Of a stretch of 64,000 nt of DNA, positions 26,148-34,516 are shown one piece after another. The notes under the pieces are model-generated. The model saw only the letters and a program-made list of their open reading frames with translations. It was not told the origin of the DNA and made no database searches. The first letter of the stretch is position 1, and each line of letters begins with the position of its first letter. The position numbers and the translations under genes were made by a program. Origin of the DNA: an uncultured Spirochaetales bacterium (lineage in GTDB: Bacteria > Spirochaetota > Spirochaetia > Sphaerochaetales > Sphaerochaetaceae); assembly GCA_949289305.1 (NCBI GenBank), contig CASENB010000024.1, positions 39,136 to 103,135 on the forward strand. Direction: 5' to 3'.

Positions 26148-27317
26148 ATGGATATACGCCGATTGCCGCTTTGGGAAGGCAGAAATGCCACATACATGAG
26201 TAATGACATCATCAACGTTTTAATAGAGGATCAAGGGGAAGTTTGTCTTGAACTCTCTAATACATGCATAACCGGGGCAAGGGTTAATCCTTTAAGTCTT
26301 CCGTATTTCAGAGGTTTTGGCAGCGGCGTGCTTTCTGATGCCAATGGAGAGTGGTATCAGATGAAGCAGTCTCTTTATCAGGCTGGAGGAAGTTATTTTA
26401 CATTTCCTTATTCAAGCGAAGATGAAATTACAAGCAACAATACGTATTGGACGCTTAGAAAATACGGAACGGAAGAGAAATATGGGGGCATTTGGCGTCT
26501 TTCCGAGATGAAAAGCAGGCAGGAGGGTAACCGTTATAAGCTAGAAAAAGTCGATTTGGTTCTTCCTGGACAACCGGTGCTTTATACTGCGATAAGAATG
26601 ACGAACCTGTCTGAAGACGTGTTTTACGCTTCTCCATCAAATACCGTAATGCTTGGGCCTCCATTTTTAGAATCAGGGTGTTTTATAGATACTAACGCAA
26701 GTTCTTTCAGCGCCTACCATAAGGCCCTGAGGGAACTTGCTGTAAACAGATTTCAGTCAGGACCGGTATTTTCCGAGCTAAAAAAATCTCCTCTTATTAA
26801 CGGCGGATATGCTGACGCTTCATACGTTCCGGCTCCTACTGGCACTTATGACTATTTAATTGGGAAACTTCCAGAGAGGGGAAGAGCTGGCTGGATCAGC
26901 GTAATAAATCCGAGGCTTCAGCAGCTTTTCATCCTTTTTACGCCGATTGAACTTTTAGACAGTTATCCGAATATGTTCTTAGTAGAGAACTATCTTGGAC
27001 GTATGGACAGTCCTTGGGCGCTTTATGATGGTGCGACTAGCCAGGTGTTCAGCCTTTCTATAGGTTTTAATTTCGGCCCTAAGAGGACAAAGAACTTCAT
27101 CCTTGAAAAAGGAAAGAGCAAGACTATTTATTATGCTAAAGCCTTCCTTGGCTATGACAATCCAAGGATGAATCTTGGCATATATTCGCTTGACTTCATC
27201 GATGGCGGAATGCTTTTAAAGAGAACGAAGAGCACGATATTCGTTCCATCCGATCATAAGTTCGAAGCGATTATGAGCGTATCTAAGAATCTCTTTCAAA
27301 ACGACCAGGAATCTTGA
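26148..27317 (+). CDS. Hypothetical protein divergent from alpha-galactosidase
   Basis: A 389-residue soluble protein I do not recognise. It has no signal peptide and is beta-rich throughout with many aromatic residues (for example WYQMKQSLYQAGGSYFTFPY). Strand density and the placement beside alpha-galactosidase suggest a carbohydrate-processing or binding protein, perhaps with a mutarotase-like beta-sandwich. This is inference without a diagnostic motif. SD AGAGGG precedes the start. Its promoter region is shared with the divergent alpha-galactosidase (46 bases between starts). The 3' end overlaps the LDH2-type gene by 22 bases. Confidence 0.75.
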   Translation: MDIRRLPLWEGRNATYMSNDIINVLIEDQGEVCLELSNTCITGARVNPLSLPYFRGFGSGVLSDANGEWYQMKQSLYQAGGSYFTFPYSSEDEITSNNTYWTLRKYGTEEKYGGIWRLSEMKSRQEGNRYKLEKVDLVLPGQPVLYTAIRMTNLSEDVFYASPSNTVMLGPPFLESGCFIDTNASSFSAYHKALRELAVNRFQSGPVFSELKKSPLINGGYADASYVPAPTGTYDYLIGKLPERGRAGWISVINPRLQQLFILFTPIELLDSYPNMFLVENYLGRMDSPWALYDGATSQVFSLSIGFNFGPKRTKNFILEKGKSKTIYYAKAFLGYDNPRMNLGIYSLDFIDGGMLLKRTKSTIFVPSDHKFEAIMSVSKNLFQNDQES

Positions 27318-28432
27318 AGTCCGAACCTTTCTGAAAGATCAAGGATCACTTTCTGCAGCGACTTAGGAACTGGGCAACCGTACTTCTTTCGGATTTTATA
27401 TGACTCCCATTCCTTTTCGCCTGCTGTAAAGATTCTATCTTCTCCTGGTGCTTTTCTGCTGTTTCTAAGGTCGTTTAATATTGCGCTTGATATCCTTTTG
27501 AACGTCTCCCTTCCCATGAAGAATGCGGGATCTATTGCTATGAAAAAATGGCCTAAAGGATATTTTATCGCATTTCCTTTTTCATCTTTTCCGTTTAAGG
27601 CCTTTAAATACGATCCGTCCTGAAGGGCTGCAGAGAGTATTTCAACAACGGTTGCGTATCCATAGCCTTTGTAACCGGCTCCGTCCTCTCCGATTCCTCC
27701 AAGAGGGGCTAGAGCCGCCTTTCCTTCTGTAAGATCCTTTAGGATTTCATTGGCATTAGTAAGGCTTTCGCCTTTTTCTCCTATGACCCAGCCCGAAGGG
27801 ATTTCTTTATTCTCCCTGGCATATACTTCAATCTTTCCCCTTTGGCTTACGCTTGTGGCACAGTCAAGAACGAAAGGAAATTCATCGTTTGTCGGGATTC
27901 CAACTGTTAGCGGATTTGTACCGAGCATGTTCTCTATTGAGAACGTCGGTGCAATTGACGGCCTTGCGTTCGTACCTGTTATGCCGATCAGATCTTCTTT
28001 TGTTGCCATAGTTGCATAATAGCCTGCAATGCCGTAATGGGTGCTGTTTCTGACAACGGTCATTGCAATTCCGTACTTTTTAGCTTTTGCAATTGCCATT
28101 TGCATGGCTTTATGTGAGACTACGTGTCCCATGCCGTTGTTTCCATCTAATACTGCAGTTGCATTCTCTTCTCTGATTATGTCTATCTTCGTTATAGGAT
28201 TCAGTATTCCTTTGTCGATTCTATCGATATAAATTGGCTTTAGCCTTCCTATGCCGTGGCTGTCTATTCCTCTTTTGTCGCTTTCAATTAATACGTCTGC
28301 AACGATTTCCGCATCGGCTTTAGGTACGCCTGAAGCCATCAAAACCTCTTTCATGAATCTCTCAAGCTTGTCAAATGGTACGAATGCGCAATCTTTATAC
28401 TTCTCAAGATAGTCTTTTACGTAGTCTCTCAT
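27296..28432 (-). CDS. Malate/L-lactate dehydrogenase (LDH2/MDG2 family oxidoreductase)
   Basis: A 378-residue NAD(P)-dependent dehydrogenase of the LDH2 family (malate, ureidoglycolate, 2,3-diketogulonate or sulpholactate dehydrogenases). GIDSHGIGRL (56-65) includes the catalytic His59; then come GNNGMGHVVSHKAMQ, the RNSTHYGIAGYYA block, NPLTVGIP and DCATS. All are hallmarks of this fold, which differs from classic lactate dehydrogenases. An N-terminal extension of about 18 residues is unusual but begins at a plausible ATG. Substrate cannot be assigned. The gene is transcribed alone, with a TnpB remnant upstream. Confidence 0.88.
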   Translation of the reverse strand: MRDYVKDYLEKYKDCAFVPFDKLERFMKEVLMASGVPKADAEIVADVLIESDKRGIDSHGIGRLKPIYIDRIDKGILNPITKIDIIREENATAVLDGNNGMGHVVSHKAMQMAIAKAKKYGIAMTVVRNSTHYGIAGYYATMATKEDLIGITGTNARPSIAPTFSIENMLGTNPLTVGIPTNDEFPFVLDCATSVSQRGKIEVYARENKEIPSGWVIGEKGESLTNANEILKDLTEGKAALAPLGGIGEDGAGYKGYGYATVVEILSAALQDGSYLKALNGKDEKGNAIKYPLGHFFIAIDPAFFMGRETFKRISSAILNDLRNSRKAPGEDRIFTAGEKEWESYKIRKKYGCPVPKSLQKVILDLSERFGLQDSWSF

Positions 28433-28474
28433 AATACCCTCTTTTCTAATTATAAAAGCAGAGGGCTCTGCTAG

Positions 28475-28771
28475 CTAGAAAAATTTATCCAGAAATCGAC
28501 AAGAAGACACCATCCTCTGTAGGGTGGAGATGAATTGGCATGCATCGAAAAGAACAATTCCATCAACGAAGGCATCACGCTCTCCGACAGGATATTCACA
28601 TGCGAATGCGGATACAGCAAGAATCGTGATGTGAAAAGTGTAAAAAACAATGCTTTTTGCAGAGCGCAAGTGTCCTTTGGAGGAGTCCTCCTATGAGATA
28701 TGGAAGCATTCTGCGAAACGCTCTGAGAAGGGAAAGAGATCGGAAGCTCCATCTTCAAGCATCAGCTAAGA
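28475..28771 (+). pseudogene. Decayed IS200/IS605-type TnpB C-terminus
   Basis: From 28577, ITLSDRIFTCECGYSKNRD reproduces the end of the TnpB/OrfB zinc ribbon and the following RD of the third RuvC motif. The upstream half has an in-frame stop. After a frame change, KCPLEESSYEIWKH and a Ser/Lys-rich tail end at a stop near 28771. No TnpA or intact element ends are visible. It fills the 28433-28780 gap and is a dead remnant. Confidence 0.7.
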
Positions 28772-28780
28772 TGAAGCAGT

Positions 28781-29362
28781 TTACAGCGCAATATAATCTA
28801 TGTACTCAAATCCAGGAGGAAGGGATGTGTATGTGGCAGATGGAATTCTTACTGTTATTCCTGCGTATATGCCACCGTAATAACCGAAAGTGAATCCAGG
28901 CTCATTAAATAACGTAGCACTTAGATAGTTGACAGATCCGAAAGAGAAGCCAGAGCTTTTCTGATCGTCAAAATAGTAGGTGAGGCCTATATCAAAACCT
29001 CCCCCGAAACCGACAAGAACAGGATCGTCTGAGAATGTTGTGGATACTACTGCTTCAGGGCCTGCTAGCAGATAGAGATCCCATCTGTCCGTTATTGAGA
29101 CATCCATTGATAGTCCTGTTATGAATCCTAAAGACAATGTGTTTATAGGCAGACTGAATGAAAGATCAAGCCTTGTTCCGAAACCTAGGCTTACGGGGCT
29201 GTTTGCAATTGGGAATGTGTAACTGTAATTGGAATATAATCCAAGTTCAAATGCATTATATGGTTCGTTATAGATCGCACTGATTCCAAGACCTGAAAAA
29301 GATGTTGCGAATAGGGATGCCGCTAATAGCAGCACAGCTGTTAAGACTAGGATTTTTTTCAT
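28781..29362 (-). CDS. Outer-membrane beta-barrel-type protein
   Basis: A 193-residue protein with signal peptide MKKILVLTAVLLLAASLFA (1-19). Eight or so amphipathic strands follow, rich in Gly, Ser and aromatics (for example VLVGFGGGFDIGLTYYF). The sequence ends YIDYIAL rather than in a terminal Phe/Trp. Two ATGs occur; I use 29362, six bases after GAGGAG, rather than 29368 which abuts it. A promoter TTGTCA-18-TATACT lies just upstream, giving a very short leader. Probably an OmpW/OmpA-like small barrel, but no family is confidently recognised. Confidence 0.78.
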   Translation of the reverse strand: MKKILVLTAVLLLAASLFATSFSGLGISAIYNEPYNAFELGLYSNYSYTFPIANSPVSLGFGTRLDLSFSLPINTLSLGFITGLSMDVSITDRWDLYLLAGPEAVVSTTFSDDPVLVGFGGGFDIGLTYYFDDQKSSGFSFGSVNYLSATLFNEPGFTFGYYGGIYAGITVRIPSATYTSLPPGFEYIDYIAL

Positions 29363-29379
29363 TTTCATCTCCTCTTGCT

Positions 29380-29409
29380 AGTATATCTGAGATAAGTGAG
29401 GACTGACAA
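29380..29409 (-). promoter_or_regulatory. Sigma70-type promoter of the small barrel protein
   Basis: On the minus strand TTGTCA (29409-29404), an 18-base spacer and TATACT (29385-29380). The ATG at 29362 is 17 bases downstream, so the leader is hardly longer than the SD. Confidence 0.55.
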
Positions 29410-29528
29410 CAAATAAGTGGATGCAAAACGCTTATTCTTCAAAAACTATGAAATATATCTTGATAAAGATATTTCTTTCTGTTAAAGTCAATAAAGCTTT
29501 TAGGGCAGTTTGTTATAAAAGAATATTT

Positions 29529-29602
29529 GGTGTCGTACCCAAGCGGCCTAAGGGAACGGTCTGCAAAACCGTCTTTCAGCGGTTCGAATCCGCTCGACAC
29601 CT
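29529..29602 (+). tRNA. tRNA-Cys (anticodon GCA)
   Basis: A full cloverleaf can be drawn. The acceptor stem is GGTGTCG with CGACACC, and the D-stem is CCC/GGG. The anticodon stem ACGGT/ACCGT has loop CTGCAAA and anticodon GCA. The variable loop is short, and the T-arm AGCGG-TTCGAAT-CCGCT is complete. The discriminator base is T (U73), an identity element of tRNA-Cys. CCA is not encoded. A strong terminator follows three bases later, so it is a single-tRNA transcript. Confidence 0.95.
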
Positions 29603-29604
29603 TG

Positions 29605-29632
29605 ACTCCTTACGTTTGTAGGGAGTTTTTTT
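29605..29632 (+). terminator. Rho-independent terminator after tRNA-Cys
   Basis: A nine-base-pair stem (ACTCCTTAC with GTAGGGAGT, one T-G pair), a GTTT loop, then seven T residues. The T-run overlaps the stop codon of the convergent YolD-like gene. Confidence 0.85.
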
Positions 29633-30032
29633 ATTCTGCTTCATTTTGAATTTGAACGTCTATGAGGTTATCTAAAGTTATGCATACTTCGCTTTCAAGC
29701 CTTATAGTCTTTTTTAGAGAATCTATTTTCCTGATCGAAGACATCACATTCTTATATGATCCTCCGCTTTTCCTTCCATCTTTTTCAAAATAAACAAACA
29801 GAGCTTTCTTGCTGTTATCTTTTAAGAGCTGTTTTAAGTTCTCTTCGATCTCGATTTCTTTATCTTTTGCCAGGCTTATCAACTCATTTGTCAGTCTTGA
29901 TTCTTCTGCGATTTCCTCTTTGTGCCCAGATAGCGCATCAAAGCTTTGAAATTGCGCGGCTCTTTCTTCTCTTCTCATCGGCTTTCTCTTTTTTGAACCT
30001 TTATATTCATAGTCTATGAAAGCGTCATTCAT
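29631..30032 (-). CDS. YolD-like protein, partner of Y-family polymerase
   Basis: A 133-residue soluble protein. REERAAQFQSFDALSGHKEEI (21-41) matches the conserved core of YolD-like proteins (R-A-x-Q-F-x-x-F-x-A-L-x-G). The C-terminal half (about 70-130) is beta/alpha, ending in a run of acidic residues. YolD-like genes commonly sit next to UmuC/DinB-type polymerases and are thought to act with them in translesion synthesis, by analogy with UmuD. Its ATG overlaps the stop of the polymerase gene by four bases, so the pair is one translational unit. Confidence 0.85.
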   Translation of the reverse strand: MNDAFIDYEYKGSKKRKPMRREERAAQFQSFDALSGHKEEIAEESRLTNELISLAKDKEIEIEENLKQLLKDNSKKALFVYFEKDGRKSGGSYKNVMSSIRKIDSLKKTIRLESEVCITLDNLIDVQIQNEAE

Positions 30033-31495
30033 GCCCTGTGCCCTCCGATTTGCATGTTCCTCTTAATTGCCGTAGCTCCGTCTAAAAAACTTATGCCGCG
30101 AAGAAGCGAGTTCTTCCCGTATCTGTTTTTTATCTTTAATACTGATGACAGCAGCATCTTTTCTTTTTCGTATGTCTCTGCGCTCTCTTTTTCCTCGTCT
30201 GTAAAAAGATCCATCTGATCTCCTTGCTCCTCTTTTATTGATGCGGCTATGTTCAGTCTTTTTATTAATAGGTCGGTATTGACGGAAGTTTTGAATAGAT
30301 AAGCGAAAGATGCTCTTATTTCTGCTGAGGAGCATGATGCCGTTTTTAATGTGGCGGACGCATGTGAGTATAGAGGAATTTCCCTGTTGTAGTGGTCTAT
30401 CATGGTTGCTTTTATTGCTTTTGCGCGATTCTTATCTTTCAAATTAGATATGTCATATCCAATATAAAGCGACAGATGATCGCATTTCTGTCCTTTCTCA
30501 ATTAATTCAAGGGCAAGCGAATCGGCCATCTCAAGAAGAACGAGCAAAGCCTCTTTTGCCTCGTAAGGACATTCAAGCACCTGTCCTGATGAGAGACTGT
30601 TTGCTTTTGGACGGTAGTTCTTGATGTCTTTTAAAGTGCAGCTTTCAAGTCCCCATGCGTGATCTATTAAGAGTTCTGCATTCTTTCCAAATGTCTTATA
30701 GAGAAGATCTTCGTTTTTATCGTCCTTCTCAGAAATAGAACAGATGGCGATATCCCTCATGGTGTACAGCCCTATATCTCTTAGTCTTCTCTCGATTCCT
30801 CTTCCAATTCTCCAGAAGTCGGTGAGGGGAGTGTGATTCCATAGTTTTTTCCTGTAGTCTTTTTCATCTAAGGTGGCAACCCTTACGCCATCTTGATCTG
30901 CTTTAATGTGTTTTGCCTCTATGTCCATTGCAACTTTTGCAAGGTATAGGTTTGGACCGATTCCTGCTGTTGCGGTAATTCCTGTTTCTTTAAGTATCTG
31001 TTTTATCAGGAATGTCGAAAAACTTTTTGCATCCGTTTTATAAAGTCTTAAATAGTCTGTTGCATCAATGAATACCTCGTCGATTGAATATACGTGGATA
31101 TCATTTGGGTCTATGTATCGTAAATAGATAGAATATATTTTCCTGCTGTAGGTTATATAAAGCCCCATTCTAGGGCATGCGATCTCAAAATCTATTTTTA
31201 AACTTTTATCAGAGTCGAGTTCTTTTTTTGATTTTGAACTTCCTTTCAGCCAGCTTGTTTTAGACCTCTTTATGTTCTCTTTTCTTACGATCTCTTTTGC
31301 TTCGAATAGGCGTGCGCGAGATGGAACAGAAAAGCTTTTAAGAGGCGCAGAGACAGCAAGACATATTGTTTTATCCGTTCTTTCCTTGTCGGCCACTACC
31401 AACAGGTAGTCCAAAGGATCTTTGCCTCTTTCATTGCATTCCACAGATGCGTAAAAGGATTTTAAATCTATTGCTATGTATGTTCTATCTTTCAT
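30029..31495 (-). CDS. Y-family DNA polymerase (UmuC/DinB-like)
   Basis: A 488-residue translesion polymerase. Catalytic residues are visible: Asp10 in YIAIDLKSFYASVE and Asp139-Glu140 in VYSIDEVFIDATDYL. GPNLYLAKVAMDIEAK (helix-hairpin-helix entrance) and a little-finger domain follow, with RPKANSLSSGQVL at its start. Residues 84-100 (a Lys/Ser/Asp-rich loop) extend the finger region as in the UvrX/UmuC-like subgroup. It is followed by the YolD-like partner, and its promoter region is shared with a divergent S24-type repressor, implying DNA-damage control. The C-terminus (about 425-488) is the extension seen in this subgroup. Confidence 0.92.
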   Translation of the reverse strand: MKDRTYIAIDLKSFYASVECNERGKDPLDYLLVVADKERTDKTICLAVSAPLKSFSVPSRARLFEAKEIVRKENIKRSKTSWLKGSSKSKKELDSDKSLKIDFEIACPRMGLYITYSRKIYSIYLRYIDPNDIHVYSIDEVFIDATDYLRLYKTDAKSFSTFLIKQILKETGITATAGIGPNLYLAKVAMDIEAKHIKADQDGVRVATLDEKDYRKKLWNHTPLTDFWRIGRGIERRLRDIGLYTMRDIAICSISEKDDKNEDLLYKTFGKNAELLIDHAWGLESCTLKDIKNYRPKANSLSSGQVLECPYEAKEALLVLLEMADSLALELIEKGQKCDHLSLYIGYDISNLKDKNRAKAIKATMIDHYNREIPLYSHASATLKTASCSSAEIRASFAYLFKTSVNTDLLIKRLNIAASIKEEQGDQMDLFTDEEKESAETYEKEKMLLSSVLKIKNRYGKNSLLRGISFLDGATAIKRNMQIGGHRA

Positions 31496-31511
31496 TTTAG
31501 TTTTCTATAAA

Positions 31512-31538
31512 ATACTTTAGCTTTATGTAAGATACTTT
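31512..31538. promoter_or_regulatory. Direct repeats between polymerase and repressor genes
   Basis: ATACTTT occurs at 31512-31518 and 31532-31538, 20 bp apart, in the intergenic space controlling both divergent genes. Candidate binding sites for the S24-type repressor; two matches only, so weak. Confidence 0.3.
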
Positions 31539-31564
31539 TCAATATATTTTTTTAGAAAACTTAA

Positions 31565-31593
31565 TTGCAACCATCTCAATATTGCTTTACACT
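31565..31593 (+). promoter_or_regulatory. Promoter of the S24-type repressor, leaderless geometry
   Basis: TTGCAA (31565-31570), a 17-base spacer and TACACT (31588-31593), then exactly six bases to the ATG at 31600. No SD is present. Lambda cI mRNA made from PRM has the same start-at-ATG layout. Confidence 0.48.
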
Positions 31594-31599
31594 TTAGCC

Positions 31600-32244
31600 A
31601 TGCAGGAAAACATCACCATAGAAAGAATCAAAGAAGCCATGAGAATAAGAAATATGAATCAGTTGAGAGTGTCGGAGAAAGCCGGTGTCACGGTAGGAGC
31701 TCTCAGTTCTTATTTAAGCGGACATTATAAGCCTAAAAGAGAGCAGGTGGCTAAGATAGCTGAGGCTTTAGACGTTTCTTATCTCTGGCTTTTAGGTCTT
31801 GATGATAATATGGAAGGAGGAAAAGTCAATTCCATGATAAAAATTCCTTTTGTAGATCAGAAGATCTCTGCTGGGTTTCTGCAGGAATTCTTATCGAGCG
31901 ATGACATATTCCCTACAAAGAGCATATCGGTTACGAGAAAGATGGTAGCGCTTTATCCAGAAGACAGTCTTGTAGCCGCTGAAGTGTCCGGAGACAGCAT
32001 GGTAGACGCAGGCATCGATGACGGGGACTACGTAATCTTTTCTAAAGGTACGATAAAGGGAAACGGTATTTACGTTCTAGCACTTGATGGCATAGTCATG
32101 GTGAAACGTCTGTTTTTTGATCCTGTTGAAAAGACTATAGATATAATTAGCGATAATAAGGCTTATAAGCCTCTTAAGGTTTCAGCCGAAATGGATGGCC
32201 TTGTGATACTTGGAAAGGTTGCAGGGTGCATACATGCTATTTAG
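31600..32244 (+). CDS. LexA/CI-like repressor (HTH plus S24 peptidase domain)
   Basis: 214 residues from the ATG at 31600 (a TTG 18 bases upstream is less likely). The N-terminal XRE helix-turn-helix (about 5-60) includes QLRVSEKAGVTVGALSSYLSG. The linker contains an Ala-Gly (ISAGF, about 91-92), the expected autocleavage site. The S24 peptidase follows, with Ser133 in SGDSMVDAGI and Lys169 in VMVKRLFF. Such repressors self-cleave on RecA filaments and release DNA-damage genes. Its position back to back with the YolD/Y-polymerase operon makes that operon the likely target. Convergent, four-base overlap with the MBL gene. Confidence 0.9.
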   Translation: MQENITIERIKEAMRIRNMNQLRVSEKAGVTVGALSSYLSGHYKPKREQVAKIAEALDVSYLWLLGLDDNMEGGKVNSMIKIPFVDQKISAGFLQEFLSSDDIFPTKSISVTRKMVALYPEDSLVAAEVSGDSMVDAGIDDGDYVIFSKGTIKGNGIYVLALDGIVMVKRLFFDPVEKTIDIISDNKAYKPLKVSAEMDGLVILGKVAGCIHAI

Positions 32245-33050
32245 CTGTCGCACCTGAACCATAACTCTGCGCTTTTGTAGCGTGCGACATCTCCTTTTCT
32301 AAAGCCCCTTTGCTCATATTTCCACAACACTTTGTTTTCTAGTATCATGTCGCTTAATGTTTTATAGTCTTCTATAAGGCTTTTTTCTGCAAATGGGCCG
32401 CCATGTCCTATTAAAAGGACATCGTAAAGAGGGGAGAGGGATAGTAGTTTCTCACACATTAGATTGAATTCTTCTACTTTTTTTAATGAGTTCTCTTCGT
32501 CTCTTAGAAGTATTACGCTGCAATTTATGCTGTCTCCGCTGAATAATAGGCGCTCTTCTTCAAGCAGATATGAAACGCTTCCTTCTGTGTGTGATGGCGT
32601 CTCTATTGCTTTTATCGCAATGCCTCCAAGATCTATTTCATCACAATCTTTTATATTTCTAAAACTGTATGAATTATCATCATCTGCAGGAATCATGGAA
32701 TAAAGATCATCTAGGTTGTCTTTTCCTCTCGTCTCTACGTACATTCTTCTGAATGCGTTGTTGCATTCATATCCCCAGAGTTTCAGATCCTTATCTTTTT
32801 CATTCATATAAATTTCAGAGTCTTTAAAGTTATGAGCACCTCCTGCGTGATCAGGATGCCCGTGTGTTAGAAGTACTACAATCTCTTTGTCCGTAATCTC
32901 TTTGATGCATTCTTTTAAACCTAGCAGGCCAAGCCCTGTGTCTATTAATGCGGCTTTTTCATCACCGACTATTATGAAGGCATTGACAAGCCCGAACTCG
33001 TCTATTCTATAAGATCTAGGACTTATCTTGTCTATTTTGTGCTTTATCAT
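32241..33050 (-). CDS. MBL-fold metallo-hydrolase
   Basis: 269 residues from the ATG at 33050; a longer frame would run across the divergent MATE promoter and lacks support. The metal-binding motif LTHGHPDHAGG (His63, His65, Asp67, His68) is complete. IETPSHTEGSVSYLL, FSGDSI and a C-terminal IGHGGP supply the remaining ligands. The family includes glyoxalase II-like thioesterases, lactonases and phosphodiesterases; nothing here fixes the substrate. No signal peptide, so cytoplasmic. It starts 77 bases from the divergent MATE gene and may share regulation with it. Confidence 0.88.
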   Translation of the reverse strand: MIKHKIDKISPRSYRIDEFGLVNAFIIVGDEKAALIDTGLGLLGLKECIKEITDKEIVVLLTHGHPDHAGGAHNFKDSEIYMNEKDKDLKLWGYECNNAFRRMYVETRGKDNLDDLYSMIPADDDNSYSFRNIKDCDEIDLGGIAIKAIETPSHTEGSVSYLLEEERLLFSGDSINCSVILLRDEENSLKKVEEFNLMCEKLLSLSPLYDVLLIGHGGPFAEKSLIEDYKTLSDMILENKVLWKYEQRGFRKGDVARYKSAELWFRCDS

Positions 33051-33126
33051 ACCATCATTATATTCCAAGCACGTATTGACTGTAATATTTGTTTTCAAGA
33101 AGATAGAAAAATAGTCTGGAGGATTT

Positions 33127-34503
33127 ATGTTAGACGACAATAGACTTAGATTGTTTGAAACTGAGAGCATAGGAAGGTCGATTGCGACCCTTTCAATTCC
33201 AACAGTTCTCTCATCCCTCGTAACTGTTTTATACAGTCTTGCAGACACCTACTTCGTAGGCATGCTCAATAACAGCATTCAGAACTCTGCAGTAACTCTC
33301 GCCGCTCCCGTTTTATTGGCGTTTAATGCTATAAACAACCTCTTTGGAGTAGGAGCTTCAAGCATGATGAGCCGTGCCCTTGGAAGGAAGGATTATGATA
33401 CTGCTAGAAAAAGCAGTGCGTTCGGTTTCTATTCCTCGATATTCTTCGGCATTTTCTTCTCCTTGATCTGCACAGTCTTTTCTGAACCCCTTTTACGCCT
33501 GATAGGAGCCGATTCGACGACTAGGGATGCAACCGAAGCATATCTATTCTGGACTGTAAATTTAGGTGCGGCCCCAGCGATTTTGAACGTCGTTATCGCA
33601 TATATGGTAAGGGCTGAGGGATCTGCTCTTCATGCGAGTATCGGCACTATGAGCGGATGCCTGCTTAATATCGTGCTCGATCCGATATTCGTTCTTCCTT
33701 GGGGCTTTGACATGGGAGCTGAGGGAGCTGGACTTGCGACATTCATATCAAACTGCGTCGCTGTTATCTACTTCCTTATATTGATCGCCGTTAAAAGAAA
33801 GAATACGTTCGTATCCGTAAATCCTAAAAATTACAGCCTTAATAAAGTTATCGTAATAGGGGTATGTGCCGTAGGAATTCCTGCAAGCATTCAGAATCTG
33901 CTTAACGTTACCGGCATGACGCTCTTAAATAATTTCACCAGCTCTTATGGACCTGATGCGATTGCAGCAATGGGAATTGCCCAAAGGATTAACAACGTTC
34001 CTATGAACGTCGCTTTAGGTTTTTCCCAGGGGATTATGCCTCTTGTAAGTTATAACTGGGCGAGTGGAAATATAGAGAGGATGAAAGGCGCTATATTCTT
34101 TGCTCTTAAGATCATCATCGTAAGCATGGTCTTTCTTGCCGTACTCTTCATCATATTCGCACCATCGCTGATTTCGTCATTCATGGAGAATGATGCTATT
34201 GTGGATTATGGTACTAAATTCTTAAGAGGGTTCTCTCTGGCAATTCCTCTTCTTACTGTGGATTTTTTGGCAGTCGGCGTATTTCAGGCAGTTGGAATGG
34301 GCAAAATGAGTTTCATATTTGCGATATTAAGAAAACTCATACTGGAAATCCCTCTGATTTTAATTCTGAATTACATTTTCCCGCTATACGGACTTCCATA
34401 TTCTCAATTTGGAAGCGAAATCGTTATGGCAACGCTCGCTATTTTCGCTTTAAGATATATTATTAGAAAGGGAAATGAAAGAAGTGCCAAAGAAGAGGCA
34501 TGA
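33127..34503 (+). CDS. MATE-family efflux transporter (second copy)
   Basis: 458 residues with twelve helices. IGRSIATLSIPTVLSSLVTVLYSLADTYFVGML is the MATE helix-1 pattern of the MepA/NorM-like subgroup. GVGASSMMSRALGRKDYD and RAEGSALHAS further support it. Strong SD (GGAGGATTT). It differs clearly from the MATE gene at 21593 and is not a recent duplicate. The malic-enzyme gene starts 13 bases after its stop, so both are probably on one mRNA, an unusual pairing. Substrate unknown; energy source Na+ or H+ by family. Confidence 0.92.
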   Translation: MLDDNRLRLFETESIGRSIATLSIPTVLSSLVTVLYSLADTYFVGMLNNSIQNSAVTLAAPVLLAFNAINNLFGVGASSMMSRALGRKDYDTARKSSAFGFYSSIFFGIFFSLICTVFSEPLLRLIGADSTTRDATEAYLFWTVNLGAAPAILNVVIAYMVRAEGSALHASIGTMSGCLLNIVLDPIFVLPWGFDMGAEGAGLATFISNCVAVIYFLILIAVKRKNTFVSVNPKNYSLNKVIVIGVCAVGIPASIQNLLNVTGMTLLNNFTSSYGPDAIAAMGIAQRINNVPMNVALGFSQGIMPLVSYNWASGNIERMKGAIFFALKIIIVSMVFLAVLFIIFAPSLISSFMENDAIVDYGTKFLRGFSLAIPLLTVDFLAVGVFQAVGMGKMSFIFAILRKLILEIPLILILNYIFPLYGLPYSQFGSEIVMATLAIFALRYIIRKGNERSAKEEA

Positions 34504-34516
34504 TAAGGAGAAAATT

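Noticed and set aside
28657..28893. 78-codon plus-strand frame crossing the TnpB fossil
   Set aside because: It runs antisense into the barrel-protein gene and is not in the frame of the TnpB-like residues.
33051..33248. N-terminal extension of the MBL-fold protein to 33248
   Set aside because: The extra 66 codons overlap the divergent MATE gene and its SD; the zinc-hydrolase fold begins normally from the ATG at 33050.
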